A stretch of DNA of 64,000 bases, taken from contig JAJTGZ010000004.1 of NCBI GenBank assembly GCA_021299385.1, forward strand, positions 1-64,000, in the 5' to 3' direction. The stretch's first letter is position 1. Every line of letters starts with the position of its first letter. The notes beneath the pieces were generated by a model. It did not search any database. It saw only the letters and a list, made by a program, of their open reading frames with translations, and was not told the DNA's origin. This DNA is from Phycisphaeraceae bacterium. Lineage in GTDB: Bacteria; Planctomycetota; Phycisphaerae; Phycisphaerales; UBA1924. Made by a program: the position numbers and the translations under genes. This document shows, piece by piece, positions 16,328 to 24,083 of the stretch.

Positions 16328-17350
16328 CTACAACCCGAGTGCCGTGCGTTTGGCATCCCACTCGGCTTGTTCGCGTTTGTTGTCGGTGGGCAGTGGTGTG
16401 GGGGTGGGGGTGTTGTTTGCGCGGAGGTGAGCGATTTCAGCTTTGAGGGCTTCGAGTTCGAGTCGGCTGAGCCTGGTGCTGCCGAGGGTGTAGTCGCGCC
16501 AGGCTTGCATGGTGGTGGGGACGATGGGTTCGACGAGGTCGTGCATGGCGCGTGCGTAGGCCTGGATTTCTTCTTGCGCGTGCGGGTCCATGCGGAGGCT
16601 GAGGAAGTGCAGGAGGTTGTGCAGGTCGATCTTCCAGTACCACTCGGTGTAGAGGCTCACGGGCAGGCCGATGCGTGCCATCTCGCGTGAGACGCCGCGG
16701 TCGACGAGGTCGCGGTACTTGGCGTAGAGGGCCTCGCTCTGGGCGAGGAACTCGACGAAGGCCTGGGCGGTGAGGTGCTCGGGTGATTTTTGGGTCTCGG
16801 CGTCGGCCTGGCCATTGTGGGGGATGAAGGTCTGTGTGCCCCCTTGGCGGTTGCTGGTGCTTTGTTTGCGGACTTGTTCGAGTGTGGGGCGGTAGAAGCG
16901 GTCGGGCATGACGGAGTAGCGGCCGGAGTATTCGTTGACGTTGGCGGTGCGGTGGCGGATCCACTGGCGGGCGATGAAGATGGGCATGGCGATATGGAAC
17001 TTGAACTCGACCATCTCAAAGGGTGTGGTGTGCCGATGGCGGAGGAGGTAGCGGATGAGGCCCTGGTCTTCGGAGATTTTTTTGGTCCCCTGCCCGTAGC
17101 TGACGCGTGCGGCTTGGACGATCGCCTGGTCGGCAGTCTGCCCTGCGGGGATGAGGCGGGGCATGACGTCGACGAGGGCGACAAAGCCGTGGTCGAGGAC
17201 CTGGAACTGCCGGCGGGCGTCGCCGTCGAGGGCGTCGATGAGGGGGGCCTCGGGCTTGATGCGATCAGGCCCGCCGGTGTGGACGCGGACGGGCCTGGGT
17301 GGGCAGATGTCGGCGGGGGCGGAGGTGGTCGGGTCGGCTTGGGAAGACAT
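16328..17350 (-). CDS. thyX: FAD-dependent thymidylate synthase ThyX
   Basis: 340 residues. It methylates dUMP to dTMP using methylenetetrahydrofolate, NADPH and FAD. The ThyX signature RHRTANVNEYSGRYS (RHRxxxxNxxSxRY class) lies at about residues 150-164, preceded by FHIAMPIFIARQWI; the nucleotide-binding LYTEWYWKIDLHNLLHFLSLR segment is in the C-terminal half. The core is of usual size, with about 60 extra N-terminal residues and a Thr/Pro-rich C-terminal tail followed by a charged helix. ThyX replaces ThyA in organisms of this kind; no thyA is seen here. ATG 17350 is the first start in frame that does not run into the divergent ribD leader; 120 bp separate the two genes. Confidence 0.95.
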   Translation of the reverse strand: MSSQADPTTSAPADICPPRPVRVHTGGPDRIKPEAPLIDALDGDARRQFQVLDHGFVALVDVMPRLIPAGQTADQAIVQAARVSYGQGTKKISEDQGLIRYLLRHRHTTPFEMVEFKFHIAMPIFIARQWIRHRTANVNEYSGRYSVMPDRFYRPTLEQVRKQSTSNRQGGTQTFIPHNGQADAETQKSPEHLTAQAFVEFLAQSEALYAKYRDLVDRGVSREMARIGLPVSLYTEWYWKIDLHNLLHFLSLRMDPHAQEEIQAYARAMHDLVEPIVPTTMQAWRDYTLGSTRLSRLELEALKAEIAHLRANNTPTPTPLPTDNKREQAEWDAKRTALGL

Positions 17351-17470
17351 GCCCGATGCTATCAGTGGTGCGTGGGGCTTGTGGCAAAAGAAGAGTTGGG
17401 TTGGCATAGGTGGGCTGTCGTATAAGGTGGAAAGATTGTCGGCAAGGGGTGTGGATGGGGGTGTGGTACG

Positions 17471-18553
17471 ATGCGGAGTATGGCGTGCAATGACCGAGCG
17501 ATGTTGGACTTGGCGGCAAGGCTGGGGGTGCGCGGGGCGGGGCATGTGGAGCCGAACCCGATGGTGGGGTGTGTGATCTGCCGGGCGGGGGAGGGTGATG
17601 CCGGGGGGCGGATCATCGGGATGGGGCACCATCGGCGGTTTGGGGGGTTGCACGCGGAGGTTGACGCGCTGGGGCGTTGCAAGGCGCTGGGGCAGGACCC
17701 TCGCGGCGGGACGATGTATGTAACGCTCGAGCCTTGCAACGTGCCTGGGCGCAATGGGGCGTGCGTGGATGCGGTGCTCGGGGCGGGCATTGCGGAGGTT
17801 GTCTGTGCCCGGCGGGACCCTTCCCCCGGCAAGGGGGGTGGGAGCGCCCGGTTGGAGCGGGCGGGTGTGCGGGTGCGGTTTACGGGCGCCAGCAGCGCGG
17901 CGTGGAGGTTGGCGGAGCCTTGGGTGAAGAGGTTGGAGACCGGGCTGCCGTGGGTTATTGCGAAGTGGGCGCAGTCGATTGATGGGTGCTTGACGACGGG
18001 GCCTGGGCAGGGCAGGTGGATCACCTCGGCACGCTCTCGGCATGCGGTGCACCAGTTGCGCTCGCGTGTGGATGCGATCATCACGGGGGGTGGGACGGTG
18101 CGTGCGGATAACCCGATGCTGACGGCACGGGGCGTGCCGATACGCCGGCGTGCGGTGCCGGTGGTGCTGACGGGGGGTGAGTTGCCTGCGGGGTCGCACC
18201 TGGCGGAGAACAAGGGGACGGTGGTGGTGCGGGCCTCGCGTGCCGGGGGCGCGGAGGGGTTGCGGGGGGTGTTGGGGATGCTTGCCCGCGAGCACGGGGT
18301 ACACATGGCGATGATCGAGGGTGGGCCTGGGCTGCTGAGCAGTGTGCTGGAGTGGGGGTTGGCCGACGAGCTGCATGTGTATACCGGTGGGGTGGTGGTC
18401 GGTGGGGGTGGTGGGCTAGAGGTGGGGAGGTTGGTGGGGGTGCAGGGGTGGGAAGTGGTGAGTTGCCGGGTGAGGGGTGGGGATGTGCGGGTGGTGTACC
18501 GGCGGGGGGGAGAAGAAATGGACAAATGGTCAAATGGTCAAATGACCAAATGA
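17471..18553 (+). CDS. ribD: bifunctional riboflavin biosynthesis protein RibD
   Basis: 360 residues. The N-terminal deaminase (about 1-150) has the zinc site H61-A-E63, Cys89 and Cys98 (PCNVPGRNGAC); the C-terminal reductase (about 155-345) has KWAQSIDGCLTT, TSARSRHAVHQLRSRVDAIITGGGTVRADNP and IEGGPGLLSSVLE. It converts the pyrimidine product of RibA to the ribityl compound in two steps. The family form PC.H.GRT.PC is altered to PCNVPGRNGAC, losing His and the Thr-Pro. The last eleven codons (MDKWSNGQMTK) and the stop codon are made by an octamer tandem repeat. Starts at 17471 and 17480 are both ATG. It is divergent from thyX. No other rib gene is next to it. Confidence 0.92.
   Translation: MRSMACNDRAMLDLAARLGVRGAGHVEPNPMVGCVICRAGEGDAGGRIIGMGHHRRFGGLHAEVDALGRCKALGQDPRGGTMYVTLEPCNVPGRNGACVDAVLGAGIAEVVCARRDPSPGKGGGSARLERAGVRVRFTGASSAAWRLAEPWVKRLETGLPWVIAKWAQSIDGCLTTGPGQGRWITSARSRHAVHQLRSRVDAIITGGGTVRADNPMLTARGVPIRRRAVPVVLTGGELPAGSHLAENKGTVVVRASRAGGAEGLRGVLGMLAREHGVHMAMIEGGPGLLSSVLEWGLADELHVYTGGVVVGGGGGLEVGRLVGVQGWEVVSCRVRGGDVRVVYRRGGEEMDKWSNGQMTK
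18519..18550. repeat. octamer tandem repeat (NNNNCAAA), locus 2, inside ribD 3' end
   Basis: Four units: TGGACAAA, TGGTCAAA, TGGTCAAA, TGACCAAA, directly followed by TGA, the ribD stop codon. Two of the unit types are identical to those at 12677-12716. Confidence 0.9.
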
Positions 18554-18629
18554 GAAGCGGGCGGGTGGTGCTGAGTTTGGACGGGGATTTTTTCAAGGGT
18601 TTGTTGGTTGGGATGCCGATGGGTTAACC

Positions 18630-18635
18630 AAGGAG
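18630..18635 (+). promoter_or_regulatory. ribosome binding site of the SH3-like protein gene
   Basis: AAGGAG, 5 nt before ATG 18641; it selects this start over in-frame codons upstream. Confidence 0.65.
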
Positions 18636-18640
18636 TCTTT

Positions 18641-20368
18641 ATGGTCCGCATGACGCGACTGGTTTTGTCTGCTGTGCTGTTGATGGGGGCGGGTTTGTTG
18701 CCGGCGGGGGTGGTTGTGCCCAGCGCGGCTGCGCAGCCCAAGCGTGTCGAGCCGTTTGTGGTGGTGGTCACGGCCAGCGAGGTGCCGATCCGGTGCGGGG
18801 ATTCGACGCTCTACTACCCGGTGGCGGCGGTGAAGTCTGGTGAGACGCTGGTCGTTGATGGTGAGACAGCCGGTTGGCTGCGTGTGCAGTACCCGGCGGG
18901 TGTGGAGGCGTTTGTGCCGGCTGAGCAGGTAACGGTGGTGCGGGATGGGGCGGGGAAGTTGGCGGTGCCTTCGAGGTTGCGTGCGCCGAACGTCAACGGG
19001 GGTGTGCGCGGGTCGTATTTTCAGCTCTTTGAGCAGGACTTGCCGGCGGGTACGCCGCTGAAGATCACGCGGAGCGAGCGTGGTGAGGATGGGAAGGTAA
19101 CGCACTTTGCGGTGGTGCCCCCGGCGGGTGCGCGGGGGTGGATTAGCCGGGATGCGGTCCGGCGGGCCAATGAGCAGGAGAGTGCCCGGGCGTTGGCGGG
19201 GCCGAGCGCGGGTGCGCCGGCAGCGGTGCCTGCACCGGCACCAGCGCCTGTGCCTACGCCCGGGGCTTCGTCGGGTGGTGGGGGTGTTGAGGGTGGGATG
19301 CCTGCGCCTGCGCCGGTGGTGCCTGCGGTTATGCCTGCGGTTGTGCCTGCGGTGGTGCCGGTGGCGGGGCCTGGAACGACATCGAGCACGTCGGCGGTGC
19401 TGGGGGTGCCCGCGTCAACGGTGGGGGATGGTGGTTCGTCGGCGGCGCCAGCGCCAGCACCTGCGCCAAGCCCGACACCGACATCTGCTGCTACACCTGC
19501 GGTTTCGGCACCGGCGGCGAGCGCAGCCGTGCCGGTGGCGCAGCCGGTGCGTGATGAGGGGAAGGACGGGCCGTTTGAGCCTGTGCCGCCGCCGGGGACG
19601 ACGGTTACCCGGACGACTACCACGACGACAACGGGGGCGCTTGTGCCCGGTTCGGTCGGCGTTGAGAACCTTCGGCTGAACCTGAACCAGATCGCCGAGA
19701 CGTTCAACCGCGTCAACAAGCAGCCCCTGGCGACGGCGGAGTTTGAGACGGCCATTGCGCAGATCGAGGCTTTCCGGGCGACGCTGGGGACGAGCGAGCG
19801 GGAGGTGAAGCTCAGCAATGCGTTGGAGGGGTATGCCCAGGCGTTGCGGCTGCGGGTGCAGTTGCGTGAGAGCCAGAAGGCGGGTCAGACGGCTGTGAAG
19901 GAGGGGACGCTGCAGGGGACGGAGCTGGGCAAGCGTGTTGTTGAGTTAGAGCGGCAGCGTGTGTACAACGTGATCGGGCGGCTGGTGCGTTCGACGGTGT
20001 ATGACGGGGACCGGGTGCCGCTGCTTTATCGCGTGATGAGCCCTGAGCCTGGTGCGGCGCGGACGCTGGGGTATCTGCTGCCGAGCGAGAAGTTTGACCT
20101 GGTCAACAAGCTGGAGCAGGTGGTTGGGATCATCGGGGAGGTTCGGCCTGAGGAGAGTTTGCGTACGAACCTGATTATCCCCAGGCGTGTGGACGTGGTG
20201 AGTTTGGCGCCGATTGTGGTGTCGCCGGATATCCCGGGTGTGGTAATCGGTCGGGGGGGTGGTGAGGCGCCGAAGACGGAGGGAACGCCGGTTTCACCGG
20301 CTGCGCCTGCGGTGCCCGCTGCACCCGCTGCACCTTCTGCGCCGGAGCCTGAGCCGGAGAAGCCGTAG
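18641..20368 (+). CDS. exported SH3-like domain protein with Pro/Ala linker
   Basis: 575 residues. A signal peptide (MVRMTRLVLSAVLLMGAGLLPAGVVVPSAAA) is followed by a bacterial SH3-like region (about 35-110: VTASEVPIRCGDSTLYYPVAAVKSGETLVV ... GWLRVQYPAGVEAFVPAEQV) and a second related segment to about 180 ending in RGWISRDAV. Residues 185-325 are a Pro/Ala/Val linker (PAPAPAPVPTPG type), suited to spanning the wall or periplasm. The C-terminal 200 residues are charged and helical (FETAIAQIEAFRATLG ... LRLRVQLRESQKAG), then a beta-rich part (VLYRVMSPEPGAARTLGYLLP). Bacterial SH3 domains bind peptidoglycan or peptides, so an envelope-binding role is likely; the exact job is unknown. A tail of Pro/Ala repeats ends the protein. 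Confidence 0.75.
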   Translation: MVRMTRLVLSAVLLMGAGLLPAGVVVPSAAAQPKRVEPFVVVVTASEVPIRCGDSTLYYPVAAVKSGETLVVDGETAGWLRVQYPAGVEAFVPAEQVTVVRDGAGKLAVPSRLRAPNVNGGVRGSYFQLFEQDLPAGTPLKITRSERGEDGKVTHFAVVPPAGARGWISRDAVRRANEQESARALAGPSAGAPAAVPAPAPAPVPTPGASSGGGGVEGGMPAPAPVVPAVMPAVVPAVVPVAGPGTTSSTSAVLGVPASTVGDGGSSAAPAPAPAPSPTPTSAATPAVSAPAASAAVPVAQPVRDEGKDGPFEPVPPPGTTVTRTTTTTTTGALVPGSVGVENLRLNLNQIAETFNRVNKQPLATAEFETAIAQIEAFRATLGTSEREVKLSNALEGYAQALRLRVQLRESQKAGQTAVKEGTLQGTELGKRVVELERQRVYNVIGRLVRSTVYDGDRVPLLYRVMSPEPGAARTLGYLLPSEKFDLVNKLEQVVGIIGEVRPEESLRTNLIIPRRVDVVSLAPIVVSPDIPGVVIGRGGGEAPKTEGTPVSPAAPAVPAAPAAPSAPEPEPEKP

Positions 20369-20376
20369 TAGGGACT

Positions 20377-20494
20377 GGCAATAGGGAATAGGCAATCGGC
20401 AATAGGCGCGATTGGTTTTTATCTGGCGTGATCGCCTTGTGCGCCTGTTGCCTATTGCCTATTGCCTATTGCCTATTGCCTATTCCCTCTTGCC
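20377..20494. repeat. heptamer repeat arrays in inverted orientation
   Basis: Left array 20377-20404: GGCAATA, GGGAATA, GGCAATC, GGCAATA. Right array 20446-20494: TGTTGCC, four TATTGCC, TATTCCC, TCTTGCC. The right array is the reverse complement of the left unit, so the whole can fold as one long hairpin with GGCGCG/GCGCC next to the loop. It separates two convergent genes and contains the kdsB stop codon (20466-20468). It may act as a two-way terminator. Confidence 0.85.
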
Positions 20495-21248
20495 TCTTGG
20501 CCCCACAGCGGGCCACGAACTCTTCGTACTGCTCGGCGGTGTCGATGCCGGTGAGGCCTTTGGCCTGATCGCAGCGTGCCAGGCCGATGGTGTAGCCGAG
20601 CTCGAGGGCGCGGAGTTGTTCGAGGGACTCGCAGATTTCAAGGGGGGTGCTGGGGAGGTTGGCGTAGGTGTGCAGGAAGCCTGCGCGGTAGGCGTAGACG
20701 CCGACGTGGCGGAGGGGTTGGGCGTTGGCTTGGGGCGTGCCGTCGCGGCAGAAGGGGACGTGGGCGCGTGAGAAGTAGAGGGCGGTGGCGAGTTGGGAGG
20801 GGACGACTTTGACGATGTTGGGGTTGGCGGGGTCCTCGCCGGGGGCGAAGGGGGTGCAGACGGTGCCGATGCTGGCGTGCGGGGTTTGCAGGAGGGCGTC
20901 GACGGCGGCGTCGATGACGGCCGGTGGCATCTCGGGCTCGTCCCCTTGGGCGTTGACGACGATGTCGCCGGGGGCCAGGGCAAGGATGGCGGCGGCCTGG
21001 GCGAGGCGGGAGGTGCCGTTGGGGTGGTCGGGGCGGGTGAGGATGCAGCGGGTGTTGAAGGGGGCGAGCGCGTCGATGACGCGTTGGGAGTCGGTGGCGA
21101 CGACGACGCTGGCGGCGCACTGGGCACGCAGAGCTTGTTCGACAACGTGCTGGACCATCGGCTTGCCGGTGCGGCTAAGGAGGACCTTCTCGGGCAAGCG
21201 CGTGGAGGCGAGGCGTGCGGGGACGATGACCGTCGCGCGTGGGGGCAT
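20466..21248 (-). CDS. kdsB: 3-deoxy-manno-octulosonate cytidylyltransferase (CMP-KDO synthetase)
   Basis: 260 residues. It activates KDO with CTP for lipid A-core assembly. The start VIVPARLASTRLPEKVLLSRTGKPM is the KdsB signature for CTP binding; NAQGDEPEMP (metal/CTP), HVGVYAYRAGFL and LEQLRALELGY near the C-terminus are all typical. Length is normal. It implies LPS or at least a KDO-containing glycolipid in the outer membrane. ATG 21248 is set by the family's N-terminus; open frame upstream is repeat-derived. The last ten or so residues (RQEGIGNRQ) are encoded by the heptamer array and are not conserved. No other kds or lpx gene is in the window. Confidence 0.93.
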   Translation of the reverse strand: MPPRATVIVPARLASTRLPEKVLLSRTGKPMVQHVVEQALRAQCAASVVVATDSQRVIDALAPFNTRCILTRPDHPNGTSRLAQAAAILALAPGDIVVNAQGDEPEMPPAVIDAAVDALLQTPHASIGTVCTPFAPGEDPANPNIVKVVPSQLATALYFSRAHVPFCRDGTPQANAQPLRHVGVYAYRAGFLHTYANLPSTPLEICESLEQLRALELGYTIGLARCDQAKGLTGIDTAEQYEEFVARCGAKRQEGIGNRQ

Positions 21249-21300
21249 GGGGGAGGGTAAGTCGGGTGGGGTGGTAGGTGGTAGTAGAAGGAGAAGAAGA

Positions 21301-21492
21301 AGAGGTTCGCGGAGGGGGCGGAGTAGAGCGGAGGGACGCGGAGGAAGGCACGGGGGATGAGTAAATACAAAGTAGCAAAGTGGCAAAGTAGCAAAGTGGC
21401 AGAGTTACAGAAGTATGCTTTTGGTGGTTTGGACAATGCTCCTGCTTTGCTCCGCGTTCCTCCGCCATCCTCCGCCCCCTCCGCGAACCTCT
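21301..21492. repeat. long inverted repeat enclosing an octamer array
   Basis: The arm 21301-21350 (AGAGGTTCGCGGAGGGGGCG, then GGACGCGGAGGAAGGC) matches the reverse complement of 21443-21492 (GCTTTGCTCCGCGTTCCTCC ... CCGCGAACCTCT) with few mismatches. The loop holds the octamer repeat at 21364-21411. A related single arm occurs at 27147-27205. The whole 347-bp gap 21249-21595 between kdsB and the permease gene contains no other supported gene. Confidence 0.85.
21364..21411. repeat. octamer tandem repeat (NNNNCAAA), locus 3
   Basis: Six units of 8 bp: AATACAAA, GTAGCAAA, GTGGCAAA, GTAGCAAA, GTGGCAGA, GTTACAGA. Same period and CAAA half as at 12677-12716 and 18519-18550 but a different variable half. 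Confidence 0.85.
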
Positions 21493-21595
21493 TTGAGTGT
21501 GGTCGGGCGTGTTCGGCGCGGCGTGCGCACGCCGAACCTATCCTCGTGGGCGTGTTGCTTGTTGTTTGCACTTGGTCTTGGACGACTGCCTGCCT

Positions 21596-23146
21596 GTGTA
21601 CCAGATCCTGCTGAACAAGAAGTATCTGACCGGGAAGGTGATGCCGTTGTTGGCGGCGCTGGCTGTTGCGCTGTGCACGACGATGGTGTTGGTGGTGTGG
21701 TCGGTGATGGGTGGTTTTTTGTCGACGCTCTTGGCGCAGGGTCGGGCGATGATGGGGGACGTGGCGATCCACTGGCCGACGACGGGGTTTGCGCACTACG
21801 ACGACCTGATCAGTCGGCTGGAAGAGGACAAGTCGATGGTGGCTGGGGCGACGCCTGTGATTGAGACGTTGGCGATGGCGAGCCTGCCGGATAACCGGAT
21901 TGAGGGTGTGCAGGTCAAGGGGATCGACGCGGCGAGTTACGCGCGTGTGGTGGACTTTGACCAGACGCTGTGGTGGAGGCCGATGACCGAGGCGTTGCCG
22001 AGGGACGTGGAGCGGCGGGACCCGCGTCTGGACCCTCGTTCGGCCGAGCGGCTCTCGCAGGCGCTGGCCGATGCGCGGGCGATGGCGCGGCCGATGGTGC
22101 CCGGTGGGCCGGCGGTGCCCGCGGCGATCACGGGGATCGAGGTAACGGGGTATTCTCGGCGGTCGAGGGAGGGGTTTTACAACATCAACGAGGGGTTGCT
22201 GCGCCCGCAGCCGGATGGGGGTGTGAAGTCGGTGGGATCGTTTGCGCCGGACGCGACGATCACGCTGCGGATGGTGCCGTTTGATGAGGGAGGGCGTGAG
22301 GTGTCGCTGGTGCCGGGGGTTTTTCCGATTGCCAATGAGTTTCGGACGGGGGTGTATGACATTGATAAGAGGACGGTGTTTGTTGAGTTCAAGAAGTTGC
22401 AGGAGATGCTGAAGATGAACGGGGGGACGGTGGTTACCCGCGACCAGGCCGACAACGACCTGTTCGCTGCCGGGTCGCCCAAGGCGACGGGCGTGGTGGT
22501 GCCGGCGCGGGCGACGACGGTGCTGGTGCGGGCGGCGGCCGGGGTGTCGCCTGATGCGTTGCGGGCGCACTGCACGAAGGTCTACCGGCAGTTCGCGGCA
22601 GCGCACGTGCGGGGGGTGCCGCCGCCTGAGATGGTTGAGTCCAACAACCTCATCAGGACGTGGGAGATGCAGAACGCGACGCTGGTCGGGGCCGTGAAGA
22701 AAGAGACGGCCATGGTGCTGCTGCTGCTGTGGCTGATCAGTTTCGTGGCTAGTTTTTTGATCTTGGCAATCTTCTGGGCGATGATCAGCGAGAAGACCAA
22801 GGACATCGGCACGCTGCGTGCGATCGGCGCGAGCGGGGCGGGTGTGGCGGGGATATGGATCATCTACGGGCTGGTCATCGGGGTGATCGGCTCGGTGCTG
22901 GGCGTTGCGCTGGCGTGTGTGATCGTGGTGAATATCAACCCGATCCACGAGTGGCTCGGGACGGCGCTGGGGTTGTATGTGTGGGACCCGAGGGTGTATT
23001 ACTTCACGCAGATACCCAGCAAGGTCGAGCCGGTGCGGGCGTTGGTTGTGGGGCTGTCGGGGGTGATGTTCTCGCTGGTGGGTGCGATCGTGCCCGCGGT
23101 GAGGGCGGCGGCAATGAAGCCGGTGTCGGCGTTGCGGTTTGAGTGA
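21596..23146 (+). CDS. LolCE/FtsX-family ABC transporter permease
   Basis: 516 residues from a GTG at 21596 (protein starting with YQILLNKKYLTGKVMPLLA). The layout is that of lipoprotein-releasing permeases: one helix at about 17-42, a large periplasmic domain (about 45-385), then three helices at about 395-425, 440-475 and 490-512, with the conserved EKTKDIGTLRAIGAS motif that contacts the ATPase after the second helix. The C-terminus VRAAAMKPVSALRFE is the usual FtsX ending. The periplasmic domain has an insertion (RPMTEALPRDVERRDPRLDPRS ...) compared with LolC/E. Only one permease gene is present, so it probably works as a homodimer. Its stop overlaps the ATPase start. An ATG at 21643 is a weaker start because it loses the entry helix. 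Confidence 0.85.
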   Translation: MYQILLNKKYLTGKVMPLLAALAVALCTTMVLVVWSVMGGFLSTLLAQGRAMMGDVAIHWPTTGFAHYDDLISRLEEDKSMVAGATPVIETLAMASLPDNRIEGVQVKGIDAASYARVVDFDQTLWWRPMTEALPRDVERRDPRLDPRSAERLSQALADARAMARPMVPGGPAVPAAITGIEVTGYSRRSREGFYNINEGLLRPQPDGGVKSVGSFAPDATITLRMVPFDEGGREVSLVPGVFPIANEFRTGVYDIDKRTVFVEFKKLQEMLKMNGGTVVTRDQADNDLFAAGSPKATGVVVPARATTVLVRAAAGVSPDALRAHCTKVYRQFAAAHVRGVPPPEMVESNNLIRTWEMQNATLVGAVKKETAMVLLLLWLISFVASFLILAIFWAMISEKTKDIGTLRAIGASGAGVAGIWIIYGLVIGVIGSVLGVALACVIVVNINPIHEWLGTALGLYVWDPRVYYFTQIPSKVEPVRALVVGLSGVMFSLVGAIVPAVRAAAMKPVSALRFE

Positions 23147-23871
23147 TCGGTGTGGGCTTTGGAGACCTGGCAACAACTGTGGCATACCTGCACGCGGCGA
23201 ACTTGTTCAAGACCTACACGCTGCACCGCAAGCGCGTGCCGGTGCTGCGCGGCGTGTCGCTGGAGGTGGCCAAGGGTGAGTGCGTTGCGGTGCTGGGCAA
23301 GAGCGGCTCGGGCAAGAGCACGCTGCTGCACCTGCTGGGGGGGTTGGATAGGCCGGACCGGGGTGGGGCCGGGGCGGGGAAGATCAGTGTCGATGGGGTG
23401 GACCTGGCGTCGCTGCGGTTTCGGTCGCTGGACAGGTATCGGGCGCAGTCGGTGGGGTTTGTTTTTCAGCTTTACCACTTGCTGCCGGAGTTGTCGGTGC
23501 TGGAGAATGTAACGATCGCGGCGATGGTCAAGGGGGGTTCGATCGGGGCCTCGACGCGGGGGCGGGCGGTAGAGATGCTCGGCGAGTTTGGCCTTGGCGA
23601 CCGCTTGGCCCACAGGCCGGCGGAGTTGTCTGGTGGTGAACGCCAGCGTGTGGCGCTGGCGCGTGCGCTGATCAATACGCCGCCGTTGCTGCTGGCCGAT
23701 GAGCCGACTGGGAACCTTGACCCGGCAACAGGGGGGCAGATACTCGACCTGCTAGACGCCTTTCGCAATCGCAACAGCGCGACGATGGTGATCGTTACGC
23801 ACTCGATGGACGTCGCCCGTCGGGCGGACCGGGTGGTGCGGCTGGTAGATGGGGTCGTCAGCACGGCGTAG
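23143..23871 (+). CDS. LolD-like ABC transporter ATP-binding protein
   Basis: 242 residues, overlapping the permease stop codon by 4 nt (GTG start at 23143; a second GTG at 23179 gives the more usual length). Walker A GKSGSGKST, Q-loop VFQLYHLL, signature LSGGERQRVALARAL, Walker [13 protein letters not shown] and switch His VTHS are all intact. The LYHLLPELSVLENV stretch is characteristic of the LolD/MacB/FtsE branch. It powers the preceding permease, most likely to extract lipoproteins from the inner membrane for transport outward, or as a generic mechanotransmission pump. Near kdsB this makes a small outer-membrane-biogenesis group. Confidence 0.9.
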   Translation: MIGVGFGDLATTVAYLHAANLFKTYTLHRKRVPVLRGVSLEVAKGECVAVLGKSGSGKSTLLHLLGGLDRPDRGGAGAGKISVDGVDLASLRFRSLDRYRAQSVGFVFQLYHLLPELSVLENVTIAAMVKGGSIGASTRGRAVEMLGEFGLGDRLAHRPAELSGGERQRVALARALINTPPLLLADEPTGNLDPATGGQILDLLDAFRNRNSATMVIVTHSMDVARRADRVVRLVDGVVSTA

Positions 23872-24083
23872 GTTGTGGGTTTGGGAGGGGTTGTGCAGTC
23901 TCAGCTGGGGTTGGTTTGGGTGGGGTGTGTTTGGTTTGTGGGGGTTTTGGTGGTCCTAGAGTGTGGGCGTGCCGGGGCTGGCGCGTGTGCGTTGGCTGGC
24001 GGATCGGTTGGCAGGACAGGCTGTATGTGTGCGTGTGTGCCGGTTACCCGCACCGATGGCCGAGTATGTAGAAAAAAGAGCTC

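Noticed and set aside
21364-21411. Insertion sequence or transposase remnant in the kdsB-permease gap
   Set aside because: No coding remnant of a transposase is visible; only inverted arms and a tandem repeat, so a non-autonomous element is the most that can be said.
20480-23185. A 901-codon minus-strand frame across kdsB and the LolCE-like gene
   Set aside because: Low-complexity Arg/His/Pro translation, and it contradicts two well-supported genes.
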